Assembly (NCBI GenBank): GCA_003024785.1
Contig: PUQB01000557.1
Location: 1-64,000 of the forward strand
Origin: Selaginella tamariscina
Lineage: Eukaryota; Streptophyta; Lycopodiopsida; Selaginellales; Selaginellaceae
DNA: 64,000 bases
Reading direction: 5' to 3'
A program made the translations under genes and the position numbers. Shown in pieces: positions 33,409 through 44,936 of this stretch. The notes under the pieces are model-generated. The model had not been told where the DNA came from, searched no databases, and saw only the letters and a program-made list of their open reading frames with translations. The stretch's first letter is position 1, and every line of letters starts with the position of its first letter.

Positions 33409-34600
33409 TTATAAATACTTTCTTTCTATCATACAAAGAAATCTTTTCATTTTGTCTAAATCATCACTCTCCGGATTAATCAAATCATTTTGGTCAATAT
33501 CTTGATGTTGTTGCCACCACTTAACACTCTCACGAATGCAATTGGGAGTTGCCATCCTTGTTAATACATAAGATGTGATAAGAGAAGGTCTGCATAAAGG
33601 CTCATCTAAAAACTGACGTTCCTTAAGAATAATATTATAAAGCGCCCGGTTGCTATCCTTCATTTTATAAAATTCAATATCACGAGAAAGAAAAGCTTCA
33701 GGAAATGTATGATACGGTGGATACTGCTCACAAAAATTTTCGAGATTCTTCTTTCTGAGGCACGTATCCAAGTAGTTCACTAGCTCATCCATGATATCGG
33801 TATCAGAATATGGATCGAAAGTGATTGGATGAATACAAGCAATGTTTTGGTTGAGCATAGCCTTCTGAGGAGAGTCGTCTACTACTAAGATATGTGCATT
33901 CTTCGTTATCCTTAAGCGACTGATCTCCCCATGAGTCCCAATTATTCTTTCATTCTTGAAGAAGTATGGCTTGCTTTCCTTTCTTATATTGTGAAATTCG
34001 AGAGGTTTATGACACATTCGCTGGTCAAAAATCCAATCTTTACGAATCACCTCTTCTGCAACACTACAATGTTTCTTAAGTAAACTCAACAGCGGTGTTA
34101 AGTTATGAATCTGCATGCATGACCAAATCCCCACAAGCGCACCCATCTCCTTAAGCTTTTGAAAGAGACGATCCAACCCTGGACGAAAAATAATATCATA
34201 TCGAAATTTACCATGACAAGGAATGAAATCTCCTTGTTTGATTTCTTTTTTCTATCCTCGGGCCTTTGTCGATGAAGCAGAACACCATTGACATCCAACA
34301 ACACAATATGGCCATGAGTAACGAGATAGCGTTGCCTCTTGAATACTTTGCAAATCACTTGTTTGCTCCCTTTCACATTTATCCGTTGCCACTATTTCGT
34401 TGCCTATCCCTTCATCATTTAATTGTACATCATCCTTACAAGATTCAGATATTGCATGCGCTGAAGAAATTGATTTCGGAACTGAAGCCAATAAAAATGA
34501 TGATGCAAAAACTGAAGTGGCCCCCATGGTAACGATGTTTTGAGCTGCATTATTATCCATTTCCTGCATGAACTCTGTCATTCTGACATGTGGCACAAGA
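33409..34600 (-). CDS. HAD-superfamily FCP1/SCP-like phosphatase, element cargo
   Basis: Reading from 34,600 down, an N-terminal stretch without recognised domain is followed near 34,290 by LLDVNGVL, the HAD motif I. A frame change near 34,250 in an A-run separates it from YDIIFRPGLDRLFQKL, LVGIWSC, then LVVDDSPQKAMLNQN (motif IV) and DELVNYLD. This is the order of the FCP1/NIF-type phosphatases that dephosphorylate serine residues. Motif I has D-V-N where active members have D-x-D, so the acid/base Asp is replaced and activity is doubtful. The C-terminal 120 residues are specific to this element. A small intron or an assembly error could explain the frame change. The role in the element is unknown. 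Confidence 0.65.
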
Positions 34601-34852
34601 AATTGTCGCCAAACCCCTCTCTTACCTCATGGCAATGCTGAAAATCCATGTTCTCAATTTTTCATTACATCTGCAAAATGATAATTAGCTGACCTTAAAA
34701 TTATCAAGGTATATTATTTACCTTGTTAATGTGTGACCCATGTTTGAACTAAAAGCTTCATTAATCCTTGAGAATTTATTTTCTGTACAAATATAAAAGA
34801 AATATACAAAAATGCCTTATGTTACACTCATTTACAACTATTCATCACTCTA

Positions 34853-37800
34853 TCAATTCATTATCAATTCTTCTTCGCTATTACCTTCTGAATGAGGCGA
34901 AGAAGGTCTAAGCCGCTTGTGAGATGGTTCAAGATCTTCTGCATCTTCTATTGATGTTTCCATGGGTCCTGGAGTGTGCGAATGTTCTGTACTCCTCGAG
35001 ATAACTTCCGGTCTAATATCTGATTGATGTTCGTTCTCAGACTCCGAGATTGAACCAGATTCACCTTCAGAGCTATCGCACTTATCTGGAGGGAACTTTC
35101 TCAAATACGCCTTTATGGATTCGTTGGGGTACTCAGTTGAGACCCAATCTATCCACTTGTTCAGGTCCTCAACCATGGTCTTATCCTTCAACGGCAAACA
35201 CACATGTATGCCGAAGGTAACACTCCTTCAAGACGGACCCCCTAGTGCAGTAGTCAAAAACCCACGCATCACTGTGAGGACCCCTGATCAAGTTGACGAT
35301 GCTCCGTGCCGCTTGACTTGTAATGTTTGGATAACGTACATTGCCGAATACGTCACTCATACCTATCGGTGTATCGGATGGAGGTTCAGGGCCGTTGGAG
35401 TGCAAACAGATGCCTGGCCAGTCATTTGGAAGCTTGAAATTGTTTGGCGCATTCCTAACAACCAAGTGAACAACGTATCAATGCACTTGGGATTAGCATC
35501 GTTCATATAAAATCCTGTCCAACGATGTCTATTCTTCTTGGCGAAGGCGAAGGCAAAAGTATCGGTGACATGAGCAAGAATCAAGAAATAAATACCTGAA
35601 AAAGTAGGTATCAGTGAAGAGCGCAAGCATGAATTCAATAATAAATACCTTCTATGTATATGCTTGCACGGCTAAGTTTCTCCACCAGATCCTCTAGTGC
35701 CCTATCTGTCGAAAGATTTTTTGACACCCGCCGATCCATCACGAACAATTGAAACGGTTTCCTACAAGCAGTGATGTTACCCCATAAAGTCTCCGAATCT
35801 AACAACAAACATCTGTAGGGCTTGTCGTGATTCGTAGCATCCTCCTTTATAAGGTTCAATTCGGTTCTCCGCTGCTGAAGGACTGCCATAAGAGAAGGCG
35901 TCATCCCAATGTTCTCCTTTTTGGCGTTGGCGTGCAATAGATTCTTGCCTAGATCTTCCGATTGGTTCACCCATTCGACAAGCATATCATCGTTCGTCAC
36001 ATGCAAATATTTGCTACCTCTTCATATGTTGAAGTCGAGGTCCAACCCAGTTTGTGGCAGTGTATTCCCAACCACTCCTTGAAATGCCTGACCGTCTTCA
36101 ACTCCATTGCCTTGAGATGAAAAGGAGAGGTTGGGCTGCTGTTATTAATTTGTAGTTTGCCATCGATCACCAAATCAGCCAAGACTTCCATCTCCTCCAT
36201 CGTTGTTCCATTTAAAGGCTTCAACCATGTGAGCTTGAAATCGTTGTCTACATCCTTTGTAGATTGAACAGACTTAGCCTTCGGCGTCTTACTGGGTTTC
36301 TTTGCAGACTTTTCTGAGGGCTCCCCTTCACTTGTCTGCTTCTTCTTCAGTGTTCCTTTTGAAAAGGATTCCATAATCCCCAACCATTTGGCAAAGATCC
36401 TATCTTCGGGGCAAGAAATCAACATCATCAGAAAGATGTTTCCTTCCCGCCCACCTGGGCAAAATCAACTGCTGCAATTTCTTCAACTCTCTGAGGAAAA
36501 AAAGATTAATATACCGGCGAGATAAATCCCGCCCAAACAATTTGCTTACCCGGTATTCCGCAGATTGTGTATTCCCTGCGGTAGCTCTTTGTGGTCGCTG
36601 AAGAGATTCCCACACGGCTCGCGTGTGTTTAAACTTCTCCCATATTTTGCTGTTGTAGTGGTTGGTGTCGGCAGCGTCCCATTCCGCCGATAACTTATGG
36701 TACTGCTCGATTGTGAGATTCGGCTTAGCTAAAAACGCCGATCTTTTTGTCAGCTTCTCACGGGTATGCTCGGAAAGTTTTGTTGCCATCGTTCCTTTGT
36801 TGTGTTCATCGAGAAGTCGTTGGGCTGCCGTTATTGTGTGCTGGCCACTAATGATGTAGTACTTGATAGATCTTTTATTCTCCGTCTGAATCTTCATGAG
36901 TTGTTCTGGTGTTGTGATCCAGACTTTGTCAGCACCCTTCCTTCTTTCATAGTATGGACACAAAACAGCATTATGTGGAACGGTATAAGAATTGTCGTCC
37001 TTCATCTTCTCCATGAGCTCAGCTACACGTTCCTGGTTGAGTGGCCTGTAATTGAAGTTTGGGTTGACGCTGCAATATTTAACCCTACAAGGATAAATCT
37101 TATCATCCAACATCATTTCCTTGTGACTTATTGCAGCATGAGATGCCACAGGTGCAGCTGACAAAACGATTGATGATTTTCTTTTGCGATCCGAATCAAC
37201 ATGTGTGATCCCCGACTGCAGCTGTTCTAGTGTTCTCGGCACACTCTCCAGCTCCCGAAGCTTCCTAAGCAAATTGAACGTGATCTGTAGAGAACCTGAG
37301 ACCGAGCCACCTCTCAATCTCCCTTATGATGTCGCTGTGTTCTTCTTCAATGTGAAGAGGGAAGATTGCTCCACTTGCTGATTTTCTGTATTGTGAAGCA
37401 ATATCTCCTGACAATACACCTACTCGATGAGTCTGAAGATCTTCGAAGTAGACATCCAGATGGATCCCCTCCATAGATGGGCTTTCGTTGAGTTGAAGAA
37501 GAACTCCAAGGTCAACATCATTAGTGAACACGTGAACGTCATTATCCACAAGTCGACAAAACCACCCGAGATTAATGTTGTAACTGACGACCTCTGGATC
37601 CGAGAACGTGACATTGGATGGAACAAGGCATATCTGTCGAGCATCGTCCAATCTGGGTTCGCAGCCTGCTTTCGGGTGCTTGACTAGCGAATCTACTTTC
37701 CATTGTTTTGCTTGTCCATGAGATGTGACAGAGGTTAATTTGACAGCAGCATGGTTGCTCCAATGCGCTTCCCATTTATCTTAAAATATGGCCAAGTTGA

Positions 37801-37987
37801 TTCCAGAATCCCCCTGCCCATCTCTTCTCCTGCTCTTGTCTTTAATGTCACCTCAATTCCACATCTGAATACAAAAATGATTAGTTCAAGTATCCGAGTA
37901 TAACAGATTTTATTTTAATTCTTACCCAGAATTTGACGACGACTCCATACTAATGACTCGATCTCCTTGTTTGATCAAATCGTCCTT
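34853..37987 (-). CDS. ParB-like protein with possible methyltransferase-like C-terminus, element cargo
   Basis: Exons on the minus strand start at or before 37,987 (TTTTGCAG acceptor), with introns at 37,865-37,925 and 35,596-35,648. The N-terminus (GDRVISMESS) is followed by a region of unknown function. The block NPNFNYRPLNQERVAELMEK then leads to KYYIISGQHTITAAQRLL (about 36,808-36,865), the ParB/sulfiredoxin-type nuclease and DNA-binding signature G-x-H-x-x-x-A. A Lys-rich linker and a C-terminal region with DAWVFDYCTRGSVLKECYL recall the last motif of N4/N6 DNA methylases, but no clear DPPY box is seen, so that part is a weak suggestion. Frame changes near 37,760, 37,270, 36,405, 36,000, 35,450 and 35,205 mean it is broken or contains uncorrected indels. 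The acidic tail ends at 34,853. Confidence 0.6.
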
Positions 37988-38282
37988 CTGCAAAATAATA
38001 CACTATAAATAAAATTATATAAAAACGCACACACACTTGTATAAACCCGAATATACAAAAATAATACACAGAGAGAAGTAGACGTAATTAACTGTCCGAA
38101 GCTCACATTTGTGTTAGTGCAAAAGAAAGATAACATTTCGTTTTAGAACCACCACAAATGTGAGCTCTGGACAGTTTTACATAGATTCCTAGCTTTTACT
38201 CGAAATATTATGATAAGATGATAAAAGTAAATAAAATGAGATATGCAACTTATATATACTAATACACATATATATTCACATG
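37988..38282. other. Upstream region of the ParB-like gene
   Basis: No ORF. It holds an inverted pair: GCTCACATTTGTG at 38,101 and CACAAATGTGAGC at 38,152, a hairpin with about a 38-base loop. Its right part is shared with copy B (20,950-21,045), ending at the array. It may contain the promoter and first exon of the minus-strand gene; neither can be assigned. Confidence 0.5.
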
Positions 38283-39590
38283 GAAATTAATCTCGCCACC
38301 CCTTCAATGCCTCCTGAAAGAGTGGGCGGGATTAATCTCGCCACCTTTCTGGAGGCCTTGAACGGGAGTGCGGAATTAATCTTGCCACCCTTCTCGGTCT
38401 CAGAGAGAACTGGGCAGGATTTATTTCTCACACCCCTTCAGTGACTCCAGAAAGGCGGGATTAATCTCGCCCACCATGTAAGGATGGTTAAATGAATTTC
38501 CCACCCTTCCCAATTCTCTCCATTGGTATGTTGAAAACCTTCTACGTCTCAGACAGAAACGTTTGGGATTGGTCCGACTCACCAATGGAGAAAAAAGGAA
38601 GGGTGGCGGGATTCATTCCTCCAACAGGCATTGAAGACTCGGCGGGATTAATCCCGCCGCCCAGGGCCTTCACTCGGTCCCTATGCGGCGGGATTAATCC
38701 CGCCGGACGCCAATTCCCTGCGCGGAATCGGGCGGGATTAATCCCGCCGCCTAGGCACTTCAGGCAGGCCAATGGCGGCGGGATAATCCCGCCCGATTCG
38801 AGCAGGGAATTGGCGTCGGCGGGATTAATCCCGCCTCCCAGGCCCTTCACTCGGGCCTTAGTCGGCGGGATTAATCCCGCCGAACGCCAATGCCCTGTGC
38901 GAAATCTTGCGGGATTAATCCCGCCGCCTAGGCCCTTCAGGCAGGCCAATGGCGGCGGGATAAATCCCGCCCGATTCCGCGCAGGGCATGCGTACGCGGC
39001 GGGATTAATCCCGCCCACCATGTAAGGGATGGTGAAATTAATCCCACCACCCTTCTCAGTTCCCTCCATTGGTATTTTGTAAACCTTCTCCGTCTCAGAC
39101 AGAGTTAGTCGGGATTGATTCAACATACCAATGGGGTAATGAAGGTTCGGGATTAATCGCCACCGGGTAATGAAGGTTCGGAGGCTAATCCCGCCGCCCT
39201 CTCGTAAATCATGCGCTCACACATATATATTGGCTGCGGCATTTTTGAACAGGGATGGGTGGGGGCGGGATTAATCCCGCCGCCCAGTTCACGCGGAATG
39301 AAGGCGGGATTAATCCCGCCGCCCTCCGCGAAGGGCATGAGCGTGGGGCCGGATTAATCCCGCCGTTCATGTCCTGCGTGAATTCCCTGGGCGGCGGGAT
39401 TAATCCCGCCGCTCTACGACAAACCGAAGAGCGGCGGGATTAATCCCGCCGCCCATGGCCTGCGTGAGGGGCCTCGGCGGCGGGATTAATCCCGCCGCCC
39501 ATGGCCTGTGAGCCGCGGCGCGGGATTAATCCCGCCGCCCATGGCCTGCGTGAGGGCCTCGGCGGCGGGATTAATCCCGCCGCCCATCCC
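38283..39590. repeat. Palindrome array C1
   Basis: Some twenty or more units of GGCGGGATTAATCCCGCC, with left units degenerate and right units near-perfect. Spacers are families of their own (AATTCCCTGCGCGGAATC, GGCCTGCGTGAGGGCCTC, ggcccttcaggcaggcc), several of which are also self-complementary. GC-rich against AT-rich surroundings. It lies just upstream of the minus-strand cargo genes. ORFs across it are artefacts of the repeat. Confidence 0.94.
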
Positions 39591-39890
39591 CCATAAATTG
39601 TCAAAATTGATTTTAAAACCATGGTTTCACTATTCATGAATAGTAAAACCAAAATTTAGGGTTAAATATATATTATTAATATATATAATTAATAAATTAA
39701 TACTATATATTCATAATATTAAAGAATATAAGATTTAATTTATATATTTTATATAATTGAAAATCATCAAAAATCATTATATATATTGAGTTAAATTTTT
39801 TTTGATCTAAGCCATCATGGTTTTTTTAATGGTCTAGGTCACGGTCTAAGTCAATTTTGTTAATCTATGCCATCCCCTGTAAATGCCCTG
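39591..39890. other. AT-rich break between palindrome arrays
   Basis: About 300 bp of AT-rich sequence without ORFs separates two array blocks. It contains the near-palindrome TGGTTTCACTATTCATGAAT and GGTCTAGGTCACGGTCTAAG direct repeats. Possibly a small insertion into the array; its ends were not resolved. Confidence 0.4.
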
Positions 39891-39896
39891 CGCGGA

Positions 39897-40232
39897 ATCC
39901 GGCGGATTAATCCCGCCCATTAGAACCTTTACACAGGCCATTGCCGATGAGATAAATCCCGCCGCATTCCGCGCAGGGCATGGATGAGCGGCGGGATTAA
40001 TCCCGCCGCCGAGGCCCCTCACGCAGGCCATGGGCGGCGGGATTAATCCCGCCGCTCTTCGGTTTGTCGTTAGAGCAGCGGGATTAATCCCGCCGCCCAT
40101 AGCCTGCGTGAAGGGCCTCGGCGGCGGGATTAATCCCGCCGCTCACCCATGGCCCCAACCATATAGCGCGGGATTAATCCCGCTGCCGAGGCTATAAACC
40201 TATAGCGGCGGGATTAATCCCGCCGCTCGAGG
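39897..40232. repeat. Palindrome array C2
   Basis: Around seven units of the same 18-bp palindrome with spacers such as CATTCCGCGCAGGGCATGG and CCATAGCCTGCGTGAAGGGC, ending next to the microsatellite block. Confidence 0.92.
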
Positions 40233-40234
40233 GG

Positions 40235-40971
40235 CTTAGCGAGATAAAAACACACACATATATATATGTGTGTGTGTATATATATTATATATAATATAAT
40301 ATATATAATAATAATATTGTATGTATGTATGTATAGGAGTGTACGTGTGTGTGCAAGAGATAGATAAATAAAATTATACAGTACTGGTACACCTAATATA
40401 TGTGTGTACATAGGTTATATATTGTGTATATGTATCGTGTGTATGCGTGTGAGCGAAACAAATAAAATCATACAGATAAACAAACACACACCACACATAT
40501 ATATACACAGGAGTGTGCGTGTGTGTGCGTGCGAAATAAAACTAATAAATAAATAAAAATTATACAGATAAACACACACATATATATGTGTGTACATAGA
40601 TATATAATCTATAGAGAAAGAGAGAGAGTCTGTGAATATATAAGCATATATATAAACTAGTGTTGTATGTATGTATATATGTATAGGTATATATATGTGT
40701 GTATATGTATATTGTGTATGCGTGTGTGAGCGAAACAAATAAAATCATACAGATAAACAAACACACACACACACACATAACATACACAGATGTGTGCGTG
40801 TGTGTGCGAGAGATAAAACTAATAAATAAATAAAATTATACAGAAAACAACACATATATATATATGTGTATATAGATATATAACCCATATGAATATATAA
40901 GCATATATATAAACTAGTGTTGTATACTATTTGTTAATATGCATTGATTATATATATATATATATATTATG

Positions 40972-41008
<37 letters not shown>

Positions 41009-41070
41009 GCAGTGCGCGTGTGTGTGGGAGAGATAGATCAATAAAAAAAAATTTACAGATACTGGTACAC

Positions 41071-41142
<72 letters not shown>

Positions 41143-41385
41143 GCAAGATCAAAAAAAAAATTTACAGATACTGGTACACATAATATATGTATGTATATAT
41201 GTATATAGGTATATATATATATATGTGTATATGTATATCGTGTGTATGCGTGTGTGAGCGAAACAAATAAATCATACAGATAAACAAACACACACCCACA
41301 CACACATATACATACACAGGAGTGTGCGTGTGTGTGCGAGAGATAAAACTAATAAATAAAATTATACGCACACTCCTATACATAT

Positions 41386-41416
<31 letters not shown>

Positions 41417-41440
41417 GATCTCACCTGTGTGCACAGCCGC
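40235..41440. repeat. CA/TG and TA microsatellite block, copy C
   Basis: Repeated units combining (TG)n, (TA)n and the joiner AAATAAAATCATACAGATAAAC with GAGTGTGCGTGTGTGTGCGAG. It matches 21,843-22,790 in copy B and ends with a (CCG)n stretch (41,435-41,465). No gene. Confidence 0.92.
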
Positions 41441-41489
41441 CGCCGCCGATTTCACAGCCGCCGCCTCTTGAAACCCTAAGAATATACCT

Positions 41490-42290
41490 AAACCCTAAAG
41501 GAATTAAATATATATATCAACCCTAATAGAATATTCCTTCTGAGAATATACTTAAACCCTAAAAAGAATAAAATATAGATTCGCCCTAAACGAATATTCT
41601 TTCATTATATTATTAGCGCGTGCGTGTGTGGGTGTATCACATACACCTCAAAAATATAAATCATGCAGGGATTTAACATGTGTGTGTCCATGAGAGTGTT
41701 AAAGTTTCATGTGTACATACACATTGCATATATTAATACACATAATATATACATACACACGTGTATACACACAGACATACACACATATTACATGGGTTTA
41801 GGGTTTAGGGTTTAGGGTTTAGGGTTTTGGATTTAGGATGGATCATGCATGGTGTGTATGTATGAGAGAAGAGAGAGTGTTGAAAAATTATTTTTGTACA
41901 CATTGCATATATTAGTACACATATATACTTACACATATTATACACAGATATACATACATAGTATATGAGAGAAGAGAGACAGTACATATTATGGATCATG
42001 CATGGTGTGTATTATACACACAGACATACATACATATTAGTACATAATATTAGAGAGACCGAGTACATATTATAGATCATGCATGGTGTGTATGTTTGAG
42101 AGAAGAGAGACAGTACATATTAACATGGATCATGCATGGTGTGTATGTATGAGAGAAGACAGAAAGTACACATATATACATACAGAGTACACATATATAC
42201 ATGCACACGTGTATACACACAGACATACATACATATTACATGAGTAAATTCATTGTGTTACATATTAGGGTTTAGGGTTTAGGGTTTGCT
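41490..42290. repeat. Minisatellite and interstitial TTTAGGG repeats, copy C
   Basis: At 41,791-41,826 five GGGTTTA units stand in tandem, and three more lie at 42,266-42,287. Around them the minisatellite GGATCATGCATGGTGTGTAT repeats several times, as in copy A. Plant telomeres use this heptamer, but here it is embedded in the transposon in both copies. Confidence 0.88.
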
Positions 42291-42529
42291 CCCAACAAGC
42301 TTAATATAAATATTACACATGTAAATTCAATGTGTTACATACAGTCACACAGATTGAGTACATATATCATACATGCGTTGAACATGATGTTTTCAATAAA
42401 GAAGCAACTATTTCTTCAGTTTGGTTTAGGGTTGTGCATGTGTGTGCATATGTGTTTTTGTAAGTTCTTGTAATGCGTGTGTAAATTTATGATTGTGTTT
42501 ATATATGTGTGCAAAACAAACATCGAATA

Positions 42530-43330
42530 ATTAAGAAAATAAAATTAATAAACACACTAGGAACATATTTTAAATTATACATAATAATATATGATTTTAT
42601 CTAATATATAGCCATATATAGTTTTAATAATATATATTAATTTAATATTGATAAAAAGGTTTAACATTGAAATATTCTTGAAATAATAAGAAATTAATTG
42701 AGAAAATCCCATTAATATATACAAATGTAAATTAAGTACTCAAATAATTAACTAAATTAATTATCATAATCATGTTTAATATTGGAATATTCTTAATAAG
42801 AAAATAATAAAGAATATCCCATTAATATAAAGAAGATTAATTACTCAAGTAATTAAGGAAATGATATTAATATATATATTATTAAAACTATATATGACTA
42901 TATTATAAAATGATGTATTATTATGTATAATTTAAAATATGTTCATAGTGTGTATTAATTTAATATTGATAATAAGGTTTAACACATGAATATTCTTGAA
43001 ATAATAACAAATTAATTGAGAAAATCCCATTAATATATACAAATGTAGAATAATTACTGCAATAAAAAACAAGACTAATTTAATTATGATAATCAGGTTT
43101 AATATTAGAATATTCTTCAAATATTAATAAAATATTAAAGAATATCCCATTGATACTAGGAAATGAAAACTAAATACTCGAGTAATTAAGAAAATAATAA
43201 TAATAAACAGACTATGAATATATTTTAAATGATACATAATAATATATCAATTTATTTATTGTATAAGTTATATATATATATATATAATATATAAATATAC
43301 TTGAATACTAAGAATGTAGAATATAGTCTA
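42530..43330. repeat. AT-rich tandem repeat, copy C
   Basis: Three imperfect units of about 330 bp, homologous to 2,033-2,800. Within the second unit, about 42,866-42,958 is inverted relative to copy A. No gene is seen from 42,290 to 43,860. Confidence 0.8.
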
Positions 43331-43865
43331 AAATTTCGTAATATTAAACAGCTTGAATCACTTGAATAACATTAAATGCAATTTTAAAATACTCATTGGA
43401 ACTGGAGAGTATATATGTCAGTGTGAGTGTTTTGTGTCAACTCATCTTAAATTTTTTTCTGTTCTTTTTAAAAAATTTGAATTTCTGACATATGTATTGT
43501 CGGTCTGACATGTAAATTTGAAAATGCATTTAATTTCCCACTCAAATTCAGATCTGGTTCTTTCTCCGGCAAGGGTTTCTTCATTTCTGTATTTTTCACT
43601 CTTTAGATCTTCTTTTTTCTTCATAGTGATCATCTCAGGAGCGAGATTAAATTGGGTGCTATTCTTTATAGGAAAGCACGGCGCCTTCAGTGCTGTTTAC
43701 AAGTAAGTATTATAAACAAATTTAAAAATACTTATTAAGATTCACTCTCTTACATTCTCTCTTAAAATTACAATTTAGGGGTTTAGAAATGCATTAGGAT
43801 TATAATATATTCCGTTAGGGATTTATCACGTTTAAATATCCTTTTAACTTAATATTCTAGGTTAA

Positions 43866-44784
43866 CCGGGGCGGCGGGATTAATCCGGCCATTTCTTTTT
43901 CGCCTCTTTGAAGAAGTGGCGGGATTAATCCCGCCACCATCTCCCGGGCAATGCTTCTCCGCCACTGAAAAAGAGTGGCGGGATTAATCCCGTCGATAAC
44001 CTTCTCAACTGATGAAGAGTTACCAGAATTTATTAGAAAGAGTTGTCGGCGGGATTAATCCCGCCAACCATTTTAGGAGGCAGGGAAGGGGTGGCGGGAT
44101 TAATCTCGCCACCACTTCCTGTTTTAAAGATTTGGGGACAGGATTTATCCCGAGATCTCTTTGAAATCATAGTTTTGGAGAGAGTTATGTGCGGGTTTAA
44201 TCCCGCCACCCATTCCCCGTCGTAAGAATTGTGGGCGGGATTAATCCCGCCTTGGACTCCCTCCGACAAGGAAGAGCCGGCGGGATTAATCCCGCCGCCT
44301 CTTCCTCCGACGAGGAAGGGAGTCCGGCGGGATTAATCCCGCCGACTCTCTCCGGCGAGGATGAGTCGGCGGGATTAATCCCGCCGGACTCCCTTCCTCG
44401 TCGGAGAGAGTCGGCGGGATTAATCCCGCCGGACCCCCCGAGGAGGAAGAGGCGGCGGGATTAATCCCGCCGGCTCTTCCTTGTCGGAGGGAGTCCAAGG
44501 CGGGATTAATCCCGCCGACTCTCTCCGAAGGGGTTGAGTCGGCGGCGGGATTAATCCCGCCGGACTCCCTTCCTCGTCGGAGAGAGTCGGCGGGATTAAT
44601 CCCGCCGGACTCCCCCCGAGGAGGAAGAGGCGGCGGGATTAATCCCGCCGGCTCTTCCTTGTCGGAGGGAGTCCAAGGCGGGATTAATCCCGCCGACTCT
44701 CTCCGAAGGGGTTGAGTCGGCGGCGGGATTAATCCCGCCGACCGTTCCTCGTCGGAGGGATTCGGGCGGGATTAATCCCGCCCA
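43866..44784. repeat. Palindrome array C3, upstream of the transposase gene
   Basis: The right part (44,225-44,784) holds 13 copies of the palindrome, most perfect, with spacers CTCTCCGACGAGGA and TCCTCGTCGGAGAGAG. A 176-bp higher-order unit is duplicated (starts near 44,386 and 44,562). The left part has older, degenerate units. The array ends about 150 bp before the transposase start codon. Confidence 0.95.
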
Positions 44785-44936
44785 TCAGTTGTATTAATCA
44801 AACATGAGATATTATCTCTAAACATAATTATGTATTATTGCATATGCATATTATTAAGTAACCGTAATTCAGATTTCTTAAAAATATTGCATAAACAGAT
44901 ATCATAAATAATACAATTATTTATGTGCAGGACAAT

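Noticed and set aside
38492-39126. Long ORFs on both strands rich in GGINPA and AGLIPP (also at 9,260-9,677, 21,052-21,687 and 44,033-44,498)
   Set aside because: They are translations of the GGCGGGATTAATCCCGCC palindrome, which has no stop codon in two of its three frames. Frames change with spacer length and no copy conserves one.
41791-41826. Chromosome end marked by TTTAGGG repeats
   Set aside because: Only a few units, flanked by element sequence on both sides and repeated in copy A.
43866-44784. Regularly spaced palindromes resembling a CRISPR array
   Set aside because: Spacers are themselves repeated and not unique, spacing is irregular, there are no cas genes, and the context is eukaryotic transposon DNA.
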